Assembly: GCF_003057885.1 (NCBI RefSeq)
Contig: NZ_QAGK01000004.1
Span: forward strand, 240,566 to 304,565
DNA length: 64,000 nucleotides
Direction: 5' to 3'
Source of the DNA: Oceaniglobus ichthyenteri
GTDB taxonomy: Bacteria; Pseudomonadota; Alphaproteobacteria; Rhodobacterales; Rhodobacteraceae
Shown: piece after piece, positions 17,306-26,243 of the stretch
Position numbering within the stretch: position 1 is the stretch's first letter
Layout of the letters: the number at the start of each line of letters is the position of its first letter
Translations under genes and position numbers: made by a program
Notes under the pieces: model-generated
The model's input: the letters and a program-made list of their open reading frames with translations, nothing else
The model's database searches: none
Told to the model about the DNA's origin: nothing

Positions 17306-17330
17306 GGGGCCGGCACAGGAAACCGGCCCC
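17306..17330. terminator. GC-rich hairpin between importer operon and convergent lyase gene
   Basis: GGGGCCGG (17306-17313) pairs with CCGGCCCC (17323-17330) across a nine-base loop. There is no T-run, but the position between two converging genes suits a bidirectional transcription stop. Confidence 0.5.
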
Positions 17331-17336
17331 AAGGGA

Positions 17337-18242
17337 TCAGTTTTCGGGCCGGTCGCCTGCGGCCTCGCGCAGGCGCACATCGACTGCCTCGCGCGATGTG
17401 CCCACGGCAAATTCATCGTAATAGGCAATCAGCGTGGGTTTGGGCGCGCCGCCTTGGGTATCGTCCCAGCGTTTTGTATAGCTCGAGAAGATGCCGCGCC
17501 GCACGTTGGGGCGCGCATCGGTCTGGGCGATGCCGCTGGCCACGACCTGACCGCGATAATCGCATTTCATCTCACCATTCACCCAGACCCGCAAATAGCC
17601 ATCCGGGCCGGTGCCGAAATTGGTGTTCAGGGTGATATCCTGCCATTCGTTGCGCGCATCGGCCATGGAAAACAGTTTGCAGATATAACCGTCATTCTTC
17701 GCCGCGTCCCACCCCAGAGTTTGCGCCATATCGGACAATTGAATGGCCACATCGGTGCGGGTGTCATTGGTGCGGCGGCAGACCTCTATATCACAGGTGC
17801 GCCAGTTGCCTTCGTTCTTGCCCAGTTGGATCAGACGAAACGCCGGAGGCGTGGCACCGGCCAGTTTCCACTGCCCGACAACAATGCGCAGACTGTTTGC
17901 CGTGGTGAAATCGGGGATGGTCTGGTTGCGAAAGCTCCAGCCATACCAGATGTCCTGATTGATGCGGGCGCGGGGGGATGTATCCTGAATCTCGGCCCGA
18001 TAGCGTGGATTGGCGCAATCGGACCCGCCACAATCGCCATCGCGCAATTCGAATCGTTCGCTTTTGATGCCGCGGCGCACCGGTTCCGGCGATTCGGCAA
18101 AGCGAAAGGCATGGGCGCTGGGGCTGAACAGCAAATCGTAACCGCGCGGCAATCCGCCCACACCAAGAGCCATGCCGCCACAGCCCGCCGCCGCCAGTAC
18201 CAGCCCGAAAAGAACACTTATTCGCCCGCGTCGCTGTGTCAT
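17337..18242 (-). CDS. Heparinase-I-like polysaccharide lyase family protein, exported
   Basis: The 301-residue protein starts with a basic and hydrophobic export signal (SVLFGLVLAAAGCGG). The body is rich in beta strands with segments such as INQDIWYGWSF, IVVGQWKL and YYDEFAVG that I associate with the heparin lyase I/glucuronan lyase jelly-roll family, which cleaves uronic-acid-containing polymers. I take the ATG at 18242. It is divergent from algD with 294 bases between them. Since the AlgL homologue in the operon has lost its catalytic histidine, this enzyme could be the working lyase for the polymer. That role is inference. Confidence 0.6.
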   Translation of the reverse strand: MTQRRGRISVLFGLVLAAAGCGGMALGVGGLPRGYDLLFSPSAHAFRFAESPEPVRRGIKSERFELRDGDCGGSDCANPRYRAEIQDTSPRARINQDIWYGWSFRNQTIPDFTTANSLRIVVGQWKLAGATPPAFRLIQLGKNEGNWRTCDIEVCRRTNDTRTDVAIQLSDMAQTLGWDAAKNDGYICKLFSMADARNEWQDITLNTNFGTGPDGYLRVWVNGEMKCDYRGQVVASGIAQTDARPNVRRGIFSSYTKRWDDTQGGAPKPTLIAYYDEFAVGTSREAVDVRLREAAGDRPEN

Positions 18243-18536
18243 ATCACTCACCCAATCCTGCTCATCGCCCACAATACTGGGCCTTTCGGTGCCGTTTTAC
18301 GTGACAAGGAACCCATCAACAAGAGCACGGCGGGGATGCCATTTTGGCGAATATAACCCCCAGATTTGATCATCTTCCGGTTGAAAATGCCGTTGTAGCA
18401 GATATGCAACCTGTTTTTGGCAAACTTCCGCCCATGGTCAGAAACGCTTTACCCAGTGGTTAGCGCGACTTAGCTCTTGCTGCCAAAGCAGTACATAAAA
18501 AACGTAAATTAATAATAAACGTGAAAGAGGCAGAAA
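18243..18536. promoter_or_regulatory. Divergent intergenic region, presumed promoter of the alginate-like operon
   Basis: This 294-base gap between the lyase start and algD holds no gene. The last 50 bases before algD are AT-rich (GTAAATTAATAATAAACG), with a ribosome site GAAAGAGG just upstream of the algD start. I cannot assign sigma-factor boxes with confidence. Confidence 0.4.
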
Positions 18537-19856
18537 ATGGCAAGAATCAGTGTCTTTGGCATTGGGTATGTAGGCGTGGTTTCCGCGGCTTGTTTGGCGA
18601 AAGATGGCCATCAGGTGATCGCGGTCGATGTTGACCCAGGTAAAATCGCAGCAATCAACAGCGGCAAGTCGCCCATCGTTGAAAACGGTCTTGACCCGCT
18701 GATCGCGCAAGTGGTCGCCGAAGGCAAACTGACCGCGACGGATGATGTGCAATATGCCATCGACAATTCCGACGCGTCCTTCATCGCCGTGGGCACCCCC
18801 AGCGCACCTGACGGATCGGTCGGTCTGAAATATGTCACCGCCGTATGTGAAAACATCGGCAAGGCACTGGCCAACAAGGACAGCAACCACTCGGTTGTGA
18901 TCCGTTCGACCATCGTGCCCGGATCGTGTGAGAACACCTGCATTCCGACACTGGAAAAAGCATCGGGCAAAAAAGCCGGTGAAGGTTTCGGCGTTGGCTA
19001 TTACCCCGAATTCCTGCGCGAAAGCACCGCGATCGAAGATTACTATGATCCCGGCCTGATCGTATTTGGCGCATTGGATGATTATACAACCGAAATCCTG
19101 ACCGAATTGAATCAGGATCTGGGGTGCAAGATTCACGTTGTCGATCTGCGCACGGCGGAAATGGTGAAATACACCTCCAACACCTGGCGCGCGGTCAAAG
19201 TGACCTTTGCCAATGAAATCGGGAATATCGCCAAGGCCAGCGGTCTTGACGGGCAAACCGTTATGGAAATCCTGTGTTCCGATAAAAAAGTGAACATCTC
19301 GTCTTACTTCATGCGCCCCGGCTTTGCCTTTGGCGGATCATGTTTGCCGAAAGATGTGCGTGCTTTGCGCCATTTGGCGGCCGAACTGGATACGCCCGCG
19401 CATATTCTGAATGCCGTGCTTGAGGCAAATGAAAGCCAGATCAAGCGCGCCGAAACCATGGTATTGGCATCAGGTGCGAAAAAGGTTGGGTTTGTCGGAA
19501 TTTCCTTCAAACCCGGCACCGATGATATGCGCGAAAGCCCCTTGGCCGAATTGGCCGCGCGGTTGATTGCCCAAGGCGTGCAGGTCGAAATCTTTGACCC
19601 CTTTGTATTCGAAGCCTATGCAAACGCCAATTCCACTGCCGGGCGGGGCAATGACGTGATTCCCGATCTGGCCGATCGCATGGTCGAAAGCCTGGATGCG
19701 TTGATTGACGAATCCGGCGCCGTTCTGGTCGGCAATTTTTATGGTGAAACGGTTCAGAAACTTGAAGAGGCGGCAAAGACACGCCCGGTTTTCGATCTGA
19801 CCCGGTTGAATCGCAAAATGGTGTCGGGCGGCAATTACGAAGGCATCTGTTGGTAA
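18537..19856 (+). CDS. algD: GDP-mannose 6-dehydrogenase
   Basis: The 439-residue protein is a UDP-glucose/GDP-mannose dehydrogenase. It has the N-terminal NAD fold GIGYVGVVSAACLAKDGH, the substrate-binding YPEFLRESTAIEDYYDP and the catalytic cysteine at residue 269 in FGGSCLPKD, all intact. It would oxidise GDP-mannose to GDP-mannuronate in the cytoplasm, the committed step for alginate-type polymers. The genes that follow (alg8, alg44, algA) match the Pseudomonas order, so AlgD is a better call than a generic UDP-glucose dehydrogenase. It heads an operon of nine genes with small gaps or overlaps up to 31323. Confidence 0.88.
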   Translation: MARISVFGIGYVGVVSAACLAKDGHQVIAVDVDPGKIAAINSGKSPIVENGLDPLIAQVVAEGKLTATDDVQYAIDNSDASFIAVGTPSAPDGSVGLKYVTAVCENIGKALANKDSNHSVVIRSTIVPGSCENTCIPTLEKASGKKAGEGFGVGYYPEFLRESTAIEDYYDPGLIVFGALDDYTTEILTELNQDLGCKIHVVDLRTAEMVKYTSNTWRAVKVTFANEIGNIAKASGLDGQTVMEILCSDKKVNISSYFMRPGFAFGGSCLPKDVRALRHLAAELDTPAHILNAVLEANESQIKRAETMVLASGAKKVGFVGISFKPGTDDMRESPLAELAARLIAQGVQVEIFDPFVFEAYANANSTAGRGNDVIPDLADRMVESLDALIDESGAVLVGNFYGETVQKLEEAAKTRPVFDLTRLNRKMVSGGNYEGICW

Positions 19857-19869
19857 GATAGGATTTGTC

Positions 19870-21345
19870 GTGTTCAATATACTGACACACATCGCCTATT
19901 TTGCAGTCGTTGTCCTTTTGGCAAACACTGTGCCCCAAGGTTACCTTGGCTCCCTTGAGGGGGCCGAGGCATCGATCTTCATTATCGGCTTTTTGGGTGC
20001 TTGGCGGTACAGCTGGGCAACCCTGAACTTTTCCCGCGCCTTGTGGTTTCGCCGGGTGTCGTATCCGCGGCGCAAGGCGCGGGCGATTCGTGCCTTTCAC
20101 GATGATGGGCGGCGGTCGCATTCCTATTTTCTGGTCACGTCCTATATGGTCGAACCCGAAACCACGGTTCCGGTGTATCGGTCGGTGTTTGAGGCCGGGG
20201 CAAATGCGCGCGATGGGGCGACGATTGTGGCGTCGGTCGTGGATGGGGCCGATGAGCGCCTGATCCGGTCAGTGTATGAAACCATGGCAATGCCGATGGA
20301 TGATGTGAAGCTGGTCATCGACCGGATTCCCGCCAACGGCAAACGCGATGCCCTGGCGCGCACGCTGCGCCTGATTTCCAGTTTTGCACCGTCAGAGCGT
20401 GATATTCTGGTGTTTGTCGACGGCGATACCATGGTGCCGCTGGATATTGCCGAACAATCCGCGCCGTGGTTTGTCGACCCGAAGGTTGGCGCGCTCACCA
20501 CCGACGAAGGTGTTGTGATTGAAAAGAAAAACCTGTTTCGCGACTGGTTCATCCTGCGCTTTAATCAGCGGCAAACAATGATGTGTTCCATGGGCTTGTC
20601 AAAACGGGTGCTGACCCTGACCGGCAGAATGTCGGTGTTTCGCGCATCATTGGCCACGAACCCCGATTTCATGGATCAAGTGCGCGATGATTTCCTGGAT
20701 CATTGGCGTTTGGGCCGGGTCAAATTTTTGACCGGCGATGATAAATCAACATGGTTCTGGCTGCTGAAAAACGGCTATGAAATGCTGTATCTTCCCGATG
20801 TCCGGTCGTGGTCGGCAGAAACCCAGCCGCGCCCGGGGTTCTTTGACAGCTCACAGGTGTTGATGACCCGCTGGTTTGGCAACATGATGCGCACCAACGG
20901 TCGCGCGCTGAAACTCAGCCCGAAAATCACCGGCTATTTCACCTGGTGGAGCATTCTTGACCAACGTGTGTCCATGTGGACAACTTTGGTTGGGCCACTG
21001 ACCGTTCTGTTGGCCGCACTTTTGCATGATCCCGGTGTGATCCCGCTGTATATCGCCTGGGTGATGACCACCCGCTATTTGTTCTGCGTCATCATTTCGC
21101 TGTTCCGCGGAACCTGGTTCCCGGTGACACACCCGCCGATCCTGTACTTCTCACAGGTGGTGGGGGCGGCGGTGAAAACCTATGTTTTCTTCCGTCTCGA
21201 TAAACAAAAGTGGACCCGACAAGGCGAAGGGTCGCGCATTCTGATGACCGCCGAACAGAAAATACGAGCCAAAGAATCCACGGCGCATCACGTCCTTGCT
21301 CTCGTGTGGCTGACTTTGGCCATCATGTTTTTAACCAAAGTCTGA
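19870..21345 (+). CDS. alg8: Alginate-type polymerase, Alg8 family GT2 glycosyltransferase
   Basis: The 491-residue inner-membrane glycosyltransferase starts at a GTG 13 bases after algD. An N-terminal membrane span precedes a GT2 catalytic domain with VFVDGDTMVP (DxD), LTGDDKSTWFW and the processive-synthase motif QVLMTRWFGN (Q-x3-RW). Several C-terminal spans follow. These residues are those needed for polymerising GDP-mannuronate, so the catalytic core looks active. In Pseudomonas, Alg8 works only together with Alg44, which follows here. Confidence 0.88.
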   Translation: MFNILTHIAYFAVVVLLANTVPQGYLGSLEGAEASIFIIGFLGAWRYSWATLNFSRALWFRRVSYPRRKARAIRAFHDDGRRSHSYFLVTSYMVEPETTVPVYRSVFEAGANARDGATIVASVVDGADERLIRSVYETMAMPMDDVKLVIDRIPANGKRDALARTLRLISSFAPSERDILVFVDGDTMVPLDIAEQSAPWFVDPKVGALTTDEGVVIEKKNLFRDWFILRFNQRQTMMCSMGLSKRVLTLTGRMSVFRASLATNPDFMDQVRDDFLDHWRLGRVKFLTGDDKSTWFWLLKNGYEMLYLPDVRSWSAETQPRPGFFDSSQVLMTRWFGNMMRTNGRALKLSPKITGYFTWWSILDQRVSMWTTLVGPLTVLLAALLHDPGVIPLYIAWVMTTRYLFCVIISLFRGTWFPVTHPPILYFSQVVGAAVKTYVFFRLDKQKWTRQGEGSRILMTAEQKIRAKESTAHHVLALVWLTLAIMFLTKV

Positions 21346-21376
21346 TGCCAGATTTCGCAATCCCCGGAGATTTGCA

Positions 21377-22429
21377 ATGAATGACCATGCTGAAATTATG
21401 ACCGATACCGCCACCGAAATTCCTTCGGATTTCCTGTTTGATAAAGAGCATCCAATTTTGCCGGTGCCGTTTACCGCCCGATTTGGCGATGGCAAATATT
21501 ATGGCACCGGCATGTCGCTGACCGCCTTTTATCTGAAAGTGCCCGGCGGCGCGGTCGAAGTCGGCAGCGAGCATATCGTGAAACTGGAATTCAATTTCGA
21601 AGGCTTCACAATTGATCTGTTCCCCGAAGTGCGGATCAGCGGCGTACAAGGCGAAGATGTGGTCATGCAATTCATTGACCCGGCCGGGGCACATTTGCCG
21701 CAACTGCGTTATATCCTGAACAGTTTTATCGCGGGTGACTTTGTTTCTCTTGGCTCAATGCTGTCGTATACGGGGCCGGCCAAACCGAAAGCCGCCAAAA
21801 GCGATATTGGCGCGGGCAATGTCGGGGTGCGTTCGATCCGCCGAATCGGTGCAATTGCCTTGTCCGTCGTTTTGATTGCGGCGGCGGGGGCCACAATCTG
21901 GGAACGCTATACCACCAGCTATGAACCGCGCCCGGTTTTCGTGGCCCGCAGTGGCAATGACATGCGCGCCACATCGGCAGGCCAGATTTCATTCATTAAC
22001 CCCGATGCCAAAGAAGGCGATGTCTTATACGCAATCAGCGCCAATACCGGCGACACATTGAATTTCATGTTGCCCTGCGATTGTGAGTTTGGCCTTAAAG
22101 ATGGCATATATAAAGGCGCAACTGTTCTTCCTTCGGACCCAATTCTGACAATTTTCGACAATAACACTGATGTCAGAGTGCAATCGCAGATGAGTATCGA
22201 AGGACTGACCAAGGCAGTGAACGGCGAACAAGTATATCTTGATCTCAGTGACGGACGTTCGGTTCCGGTTCAGGTTATTCAAACCTCGGCCACCACCGAA
22301 GCCGCGTTGCGAGGAGATCTTTATATGCCCGTCGTTCTGAAAGCCGAGCCGGGGGCATTGGGGGCCGATGATATCGGAAAACCCGCCCGCGTTCGCCTGA
22401 CCAAGCAGTTGTTCGGTGGTTTTATCTAA
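21377..22429 (+). CDS. alg44: Alg44-like protein with a degenerate PilZ domain and membrane-fusion part
   Basis: The 350-residue protein has the Alg44 layout: a cytoplasmic PilZ-like domain (about 1-130), one membrane span near 155-177 (IGAIALSVVLIAAAG) and a periplasmic HlyD-like region. The segment LRYILNSFIAGDFVSLG matches the family. The c-di-GMP-binding signature does not. No RxxxR precedes the barrel (the region reads DKEHPILPVPF), and the place of D-x-S-x-x-G holds GTGMSLTAF at 43-51. This suggests that the polymerase is controlled in another way or not gated by c-di-GMP. It sits directly between alg8 and algA. Confidence 0.8.
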   Translation: MNDHAEIMTDTATEIPSDFLFDKEHPILPVPFTARFGDGKYYGTGMSLTAFYLKVPGGAVEVGSEHIVKLEFNFEGFTIDLFPEVRISGVQGEDVVMQFIDPAGAHLPQLRYILNSFIAGDFVSLGSMLSYTGPAKPKAAKSDIGAGNVGVRSIRRIGAIALSVVLIAAAGATIWERYTTSYEPRPVFVARSGNDMRATSAGQISFINPDAKEGDVLYAISANTGDTLNFMLPCDCEFGLKDGIYKGATVLPSDPILTIFDNNTDVRVQSQMSIEGLTKAVNGEQVYLDLSDGRSVPVQVIQTSATTEAALRGDLYMPVVLKAEPGALGADDIGKPARVRLTKQLFGGFI

Positions 22430-22454
22430 TTTAGAGCCAAGGGAACTTTACGTT

Positions 22455-23933
22455 ATGACGAATATTCATCCTCTTATCATCTGCGGTGGCAATGGCACAC
22501 GGCTTTGGCCGATGTCGCGCACCCAAAGCCCAAAGCAGTTTCAGCGGATTGGGGATGAAAATTCGCACACGTTTTTCCAATCCGCGGTCGAACGTCACTG
22601 CGGCGAAGGGTTTGAACCCCCGGTGATCGTTTCATCGGTGCGTCACCGCAATACGGTGACCAGCCAATTGCGCGAAATCGACAGCCCGGCGCAGTTCATT
22701 TACGAACCGATGGGCCGTAACACCGGCCCGGCGGTGTTGGCCGCAGCATTGCATCTTTACGCCCAGAATCCAAAGGCGCTGATGCTGGTCATTCCCGCCG
22801 ATCATGTGATCGAGGGCGATATCAATACCACCATCCTGGCCATGCGCGATGCCGCCGAGGCGGGATATGTTGTGACCTTTGGCATTAAACCGCGTTATGC
22901 CGAAACCGGATTTGGCTATATCACCGATGGCGGCCCGATTGCCGGGTTTGACGGGCTGCACAGCGTGCATCGTTTTGTCGAAAAGCCGCCCCTGCGCAAA
23001 GCCAAATTATTGGTGGAATCCGAAATTGCCTATTGGGCCTCGGGCATTTCGATGTTTGCTGCCGCGACGATCATCGAAGAATATCAAAAATTCGATCCTG
23101 ACAGTTTCATTGCCGTGCAACAGGCCCTGGCCCACGCCACCAGCAATGCGCGCGGCACATTGTTGAACCCCGATCATTTTCGCCACGCCGCCGATTTGCC
23201 CACCGAACAGGTGGTATTTGAAAAGACCAAGAAAATCGCCCTTGCTCCGCTGCATGTGGATTGGTCCGATGTGGGCAGTTGGTCGGCGATGTATGGCATT
23301 TCCAAACCGAATCACGATGGCAATGTGTTGCAGGGCGATGTGATCGCGGTGGAAACCAAAAACTCGATGGTGCGCAGTGATACACGGCTGGTTTCGGTGG
23401 TGGGGATGAGCGATGTGATCATCATCGACACACCCGACGCATTGTTGGTGACAAAGGTGGGCCATTGCCAGAATGTCAAAAAGGTGGCCAATCACCTTAA
23501 GGCGGCGCATCGCCAAGAGGCGGAAAAACACAACGGATCAACCGCCGAGTGGGGCAATTATAAAACCCTGGTCGACAAGAACGGGCTGAACATGTCGTCG
23601 GTCATGTTCAAGGCAGGTGCCGTGCTGGATATCGATCCGGCAACGCTGCGTGAAATTACCGTTGTTGCGGGCACATTGATGATCAGCAATGGCAAAACCC
23701 AGACCATTTTGACCGAAGGCGAACGCGCGCTGTTGGACAGCAAGGTGATCAGCCGCCTGTCAAACCGTACGGATGAACCGGTCGAGATGCTGATCATGAC
23801 GCAATCGGGCGATTTGGGCCTGATCGACAGTTTGGCGGTGGTGCCTGCCGGTGCCGCCCCCGAACCCCAGCGCCCGGATGCCCCGGCGCGCACCCTGGCC
23901 CATGAAACGGTGCACAATGTTCGACCTGCTTGA
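22455..23933 (+). CDS. algA: Mannose-1-phosphate guanylyltransferase (AlgA/ManC) with degenerate isomerase domain
   Basis: The 492-residue protein has the pyrophosphorylase signature ICGGNGTRLWPMSR, then QSPKQFQ, VIPADHVIE and FVEKPPLRKA, so GDP-mannose synthesis from mannose-1-phosphate and GTP is expected. The C-terminal cupin (from about residue 370, AEWGNYKTLVDKNGL) aligns to the type II phosphomannose isomerase domain but lacks the metal-binding histidines. Where QMHHHRAEHW is usual the sequence reads DIDPATLREI, and VHRLAN is ISRLSN. It is probably monofunctional. The start at 22455 gives the usual N-terminus. Its stop lies inside the next gene (17-base overlap). Confidence 0.85.
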   Translation: MTNIHPLIICGGNGTRLWPMSRTQSPKQFQRIGDENSHTFFQSAVERHCGEGFEPPVIVSSVRHRNTVTSQLREIDSPAQFIYEPMGRNTGPAVLAAALHLYAQNPKALMLVIPADHVIEGDINTTILAMRDAAEAGYVVTFGIKPRYAETGFGYITDGGPIAGFDGLHSVHRFVEKPPLRKAKLLVESEIAYWASGISMFAAATIIEEYQKFDPDSFIAVQQALAHATSNARGTLLNPDHFRHAADLPTEQVVFEKTKKIALAPLHVDWSDVGSWSAMYGISKPNHDGNVLQGDVIAVETKNSMVRSDTRLVSVVGMSDVIIIDTPDALLVTKVGHCQNVKKVANHLKAAHRQEAEKHNGSTAEWGNYKTLVDKNGLNMSSVMFKAGAVLDIDPATLREITVVAGTLMISNGKTQTILTEGERALLDSKVISRLSNRTDEPVEMLIMTQSGDLGLIDSLAVVPAGAAPEPQRPDAPARTLAHETVHNVRPA

Positions 23934-25458
23934 TCGCATGAAACCCATGGTCCGGCGCGCGGTGCTGGCGCTGGTTGGTGGTTTCTTGACCGCTGGTGTG
24001 GCCCTGGCCGCCACCGACCGCGTCGAAGACCGCGCCCTGCGCGATGGGATCACCGCCTTGGCCGCCATGGTGGCCGATCCAGCACAGGCATCGGCCCCGG
24101 CGCAAACATTGTTGCAACAGGCGGGTCTGGCCAGTTTGGTGGCGCCCACGGCCCCGCCCGGGCCAATTCGCCCGCCCGCCAACCCGGTGCGCAGCAACAG
24201 CCCGGTCGAGGCACAGCCTCTCGATATGCGGCTGGCGCTGACGATGCTGACCCAGATCGCCGGTGCGCGTGACACCCAGGCGGTGCTGACCGCCCAAGGG
24301 CCCGAAAGCGATCTGCGCGCGCTGGTCATTCGCAAGGGCGATGCCACTTTGACTGATGTGGCGCTGTTTTTGTCGCATTATCGGTTGCAAGACACGGCAG
24401 CGGGCGATCTGATCCTGCGCGTGCCGCTGGTGATCTGGGAAGGCGCGACCCTGACCCTGAAGCCCGGTGAAACCCTGCGCCTGTCACGCCCGGATGGGGC
24501 ATTTATGGTGAATTTCGGCCATATCACCATGGAAGGCGCGACCGCCCGTATCGAGGGCGACGTAAACCCATACCTTGCCCGCTTTGCCCCGTTCATGACC
24601 ACGGCAGGCAGCGGCACGTTTTATATACAAAACAGTGAGTTTCACGACCTTGGCTTTGGCCGCACCCGTGCCTTTGCCGGGTTTTCGATGATGCGGAACA
24701 ACCTGATGGTGGTGCGCAATCGCAGCTTTATTCGCGACAGTCTGTTCCGGGGCACCGTTTCGGTGGTGGTCAGCGGCGCGTCCGACGTCGCACTGACCGG
24801 GAACCGGGTGTTTGATGCGCGCGGCGAAGGCATGATCGTGGCGGGCAGCCCGCGCGCCAACATGGTGTCCAACATCATTGTGGGCGATTCAAAATTCAAC
24901 GCCTTGCAGGTGGTCGAAGGATCGGTGGATGCGGTGGTGTCGGGCAACGTGGTGTTGAACGGTGAAAAAGCCGGGATCGTCGTGCGTTCAAACAGCCATC
25001 GGCCCCATGTGGCCAACAACATCGTCTGGCACCGCAAAGGCGGCGGCATCACGGTGGATCATGCCAATTGCGCAAATGTTCAGGCGAATTTCGTGTTGGA
25101 CAACAGCCAGAAAGGCATCGAAGTCCGCTCCTCGGATGGGGCCTTGGTGCGGGATAATCACCTGATTCAAAACCAAAGTGCCGGCATCTGGATTTCAGCC
25201 CAAGAGCCAGAGGCACGCACATTCGTGGTGCAAAACGTGTTGCATGCCAACCGCTCGGGCCTGGCCACGGCCACCGCGCAAGAGGTGATCTTGCAAGGCA
25301 ATGATTTTCGCGGCCAATTCCCACAGTTTTTGTCGGGGGATGTGGCCGGGCAAAGCCGCCATATTGCCGAAAACATGCAGGGCACACAGCCGATGTTGTT
25401 GACCGCGTCGGGTGTGTCGGTGGTACCCAGCGCCATCGGCAATTGTGCAACCCATTGA
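23917..25458 (+). CDS. AlgG-like periplasmic right-handed beta-helix protein, epimerase motif absent
   Basis: The 513-residue protein has a signal sequence (VRRAVLALVGGFLTAGVALAAT) and a helix-forming repeat region of the CASH/NosD type (VSGNVVLNGEKAGIVVR, VQANFVLDNSQKGIEVR). Position and overall shape match AlgG, the mannuronan C5-epimerase. The catalytic DPHD motif expected after the GN-x-YxDN strand is not found; the equivalent stretch reads GNRVFDARGEGMIVAGS. Epimerisation by the known mechanism is therefore doubtful. It might bind and guide the polymer through the periplasm, a role AlgG also has in Pseudomonas. Starts at 23917 or 23938 are possible. Confidence 0.65.
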   Translation: MFDLLDRMKPMVRRAVLALVGGFLTAGVALAATDRVEDRALRDGITALAAMVADPAQASAPAQTLLQQAGLASLVAPTAPPGPIRPPANPVRSNSPVEAQPLDMRLALTMLTQIAGARDTQAVLTAQGPESDLRALVIRKGDATLTDVALFLSHYRLQDTAAGDLILRVPLVIWEGATLTLKPGETLRLSRPDGAFMVNFGHITMEGATARIEGDVNPYLARFAPFMTTAGSGTFYIQNSEFHDLGFGRTRAFAGFSMMRNNLMVVRNRSFIRDSLFRGTVSVVVSGASDVALTGNRVFDARGEGMIVAGSPRANMVSNIIVGDSKFNALQVVEGSVDAVVSGNVVLNGEKAGIVVRSNSHRPHVANNIVWHRKGGGITVDHANCANVQANFVLDNSQKGIEVRSSDGALVRDNHLIQNQSAGIWISAQEPEARTFVVQNVLHANRSGLATATAQEVILQGNDFRGQFPQFLSGDVAGQSRHIAENMQGTQPMLLTASGVSVVPSAIGNCATH

Positions 25459-25469
25459 AAGGACGCGCC

Positions 25470-26228
25470 GTGACCCTTCGTTCCTTGATTCTGATGGTGC
25501 CTGTGGTGGTGTTTACCACCGGCGCCTTGGCGCAAAGCGTGCCGTTGACCATGCCGGTTGATCCCGAAACCGCGAAAATCAGTGTTGTGACCGACGAAGG
25601 CATCACCAGCACCGCGCAATTGCCCACAACCGCCCTGCGTGATCTGCGCCGGGCGATGAACGAGGGCGCCGTGTTGGAAGATGACGATCTGCGCGCCCTG
25701 GCCGACCGCGGCGACAGCGTTGCCGCCTGGAAATTGGTGAAACGGCTGCGCGTTGACGGCGGCGCACCTGCCGATGTGGCCCATTATGCGGCGACGGCGG
25801 CGGCGGCGGGGCGGGTTTATGCGCTGAACGATATGATACAGGCGATGCATCGTCTGGAACCGGGGCAGGTGACCGGCGCGCGGTTGAACCATCTGATTGC
25901 GGTTCTCTATGCCCATGCCTGGGTGGGAAACTCCGTGGCCCTGGATGCGGTGATTTCGTTTAACGGCGAAGGGCGGCTGTTTGGCGCCCTGTCCGACGCC
26001 ACGCGCGCGCGGATATTGGAGCAGGCCGAAACCATGGATGGGCGGGTCGAACTGCGCTTTGCGCTGGATCTGCTGGCCAAGGACGACCTGAGCGAGGCCG
26101 AAAAGGCGCGCGCCACAAGTTATCTTGCCAAGGCGCAAGCATCGAAAAATCTGGCCGTCATGACGACGGCCCAAAATCTGATCGCCCTGATGAACGCTGA
26201 TACAGCGCAAGGCGGCATACAAAACTGA
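25470..26228 (+). CDS. Exported helical-repeat protein of unknown function in alginate-like operon
   Basis: The 252-residue protein has a signal peptide (LILMVPVVVFTTGALAQ). A body of short paired helices (DSVAAWKLVKRL, VAHYAATAAAAGRVYAL, LSEAEKARATSYLAKAQ) resembles Sel1/TPR repeats. I do not recognise it. It starts at a GTG preceded by GAAAGGA, 11 bases after the AlgG-like gene, and is followed closely by algX. No Pseudomonas alg protein occupies this place, so it is an addition of this locus, perhaps a periplasmic scaffold element. Confidence 0.7.
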   Translation: MTLRSLILMVPVVVFTTGALAQSVPLTMPVDPETAKISVVTDEGITSTAQLPTTALRDLRRAMNEGAVLEDDDLRALADRGDSVAAWKLVKRLRVDGGAPADVAHYAATAAAAGRVYALNDMIQAMHRLEPGQVTGARLNHLIAVLYAHAWVGNSVALDAVISFNGEGRLFGALSDATRARILEQAETMDGRVELRFALDLLAKDDLSEAEKARATSYLAKAQASKNLAVMTTAQNLIALMNADTAQGGIQN

Positions 26229-26243
26229 GGTTTGGAGACAGTG

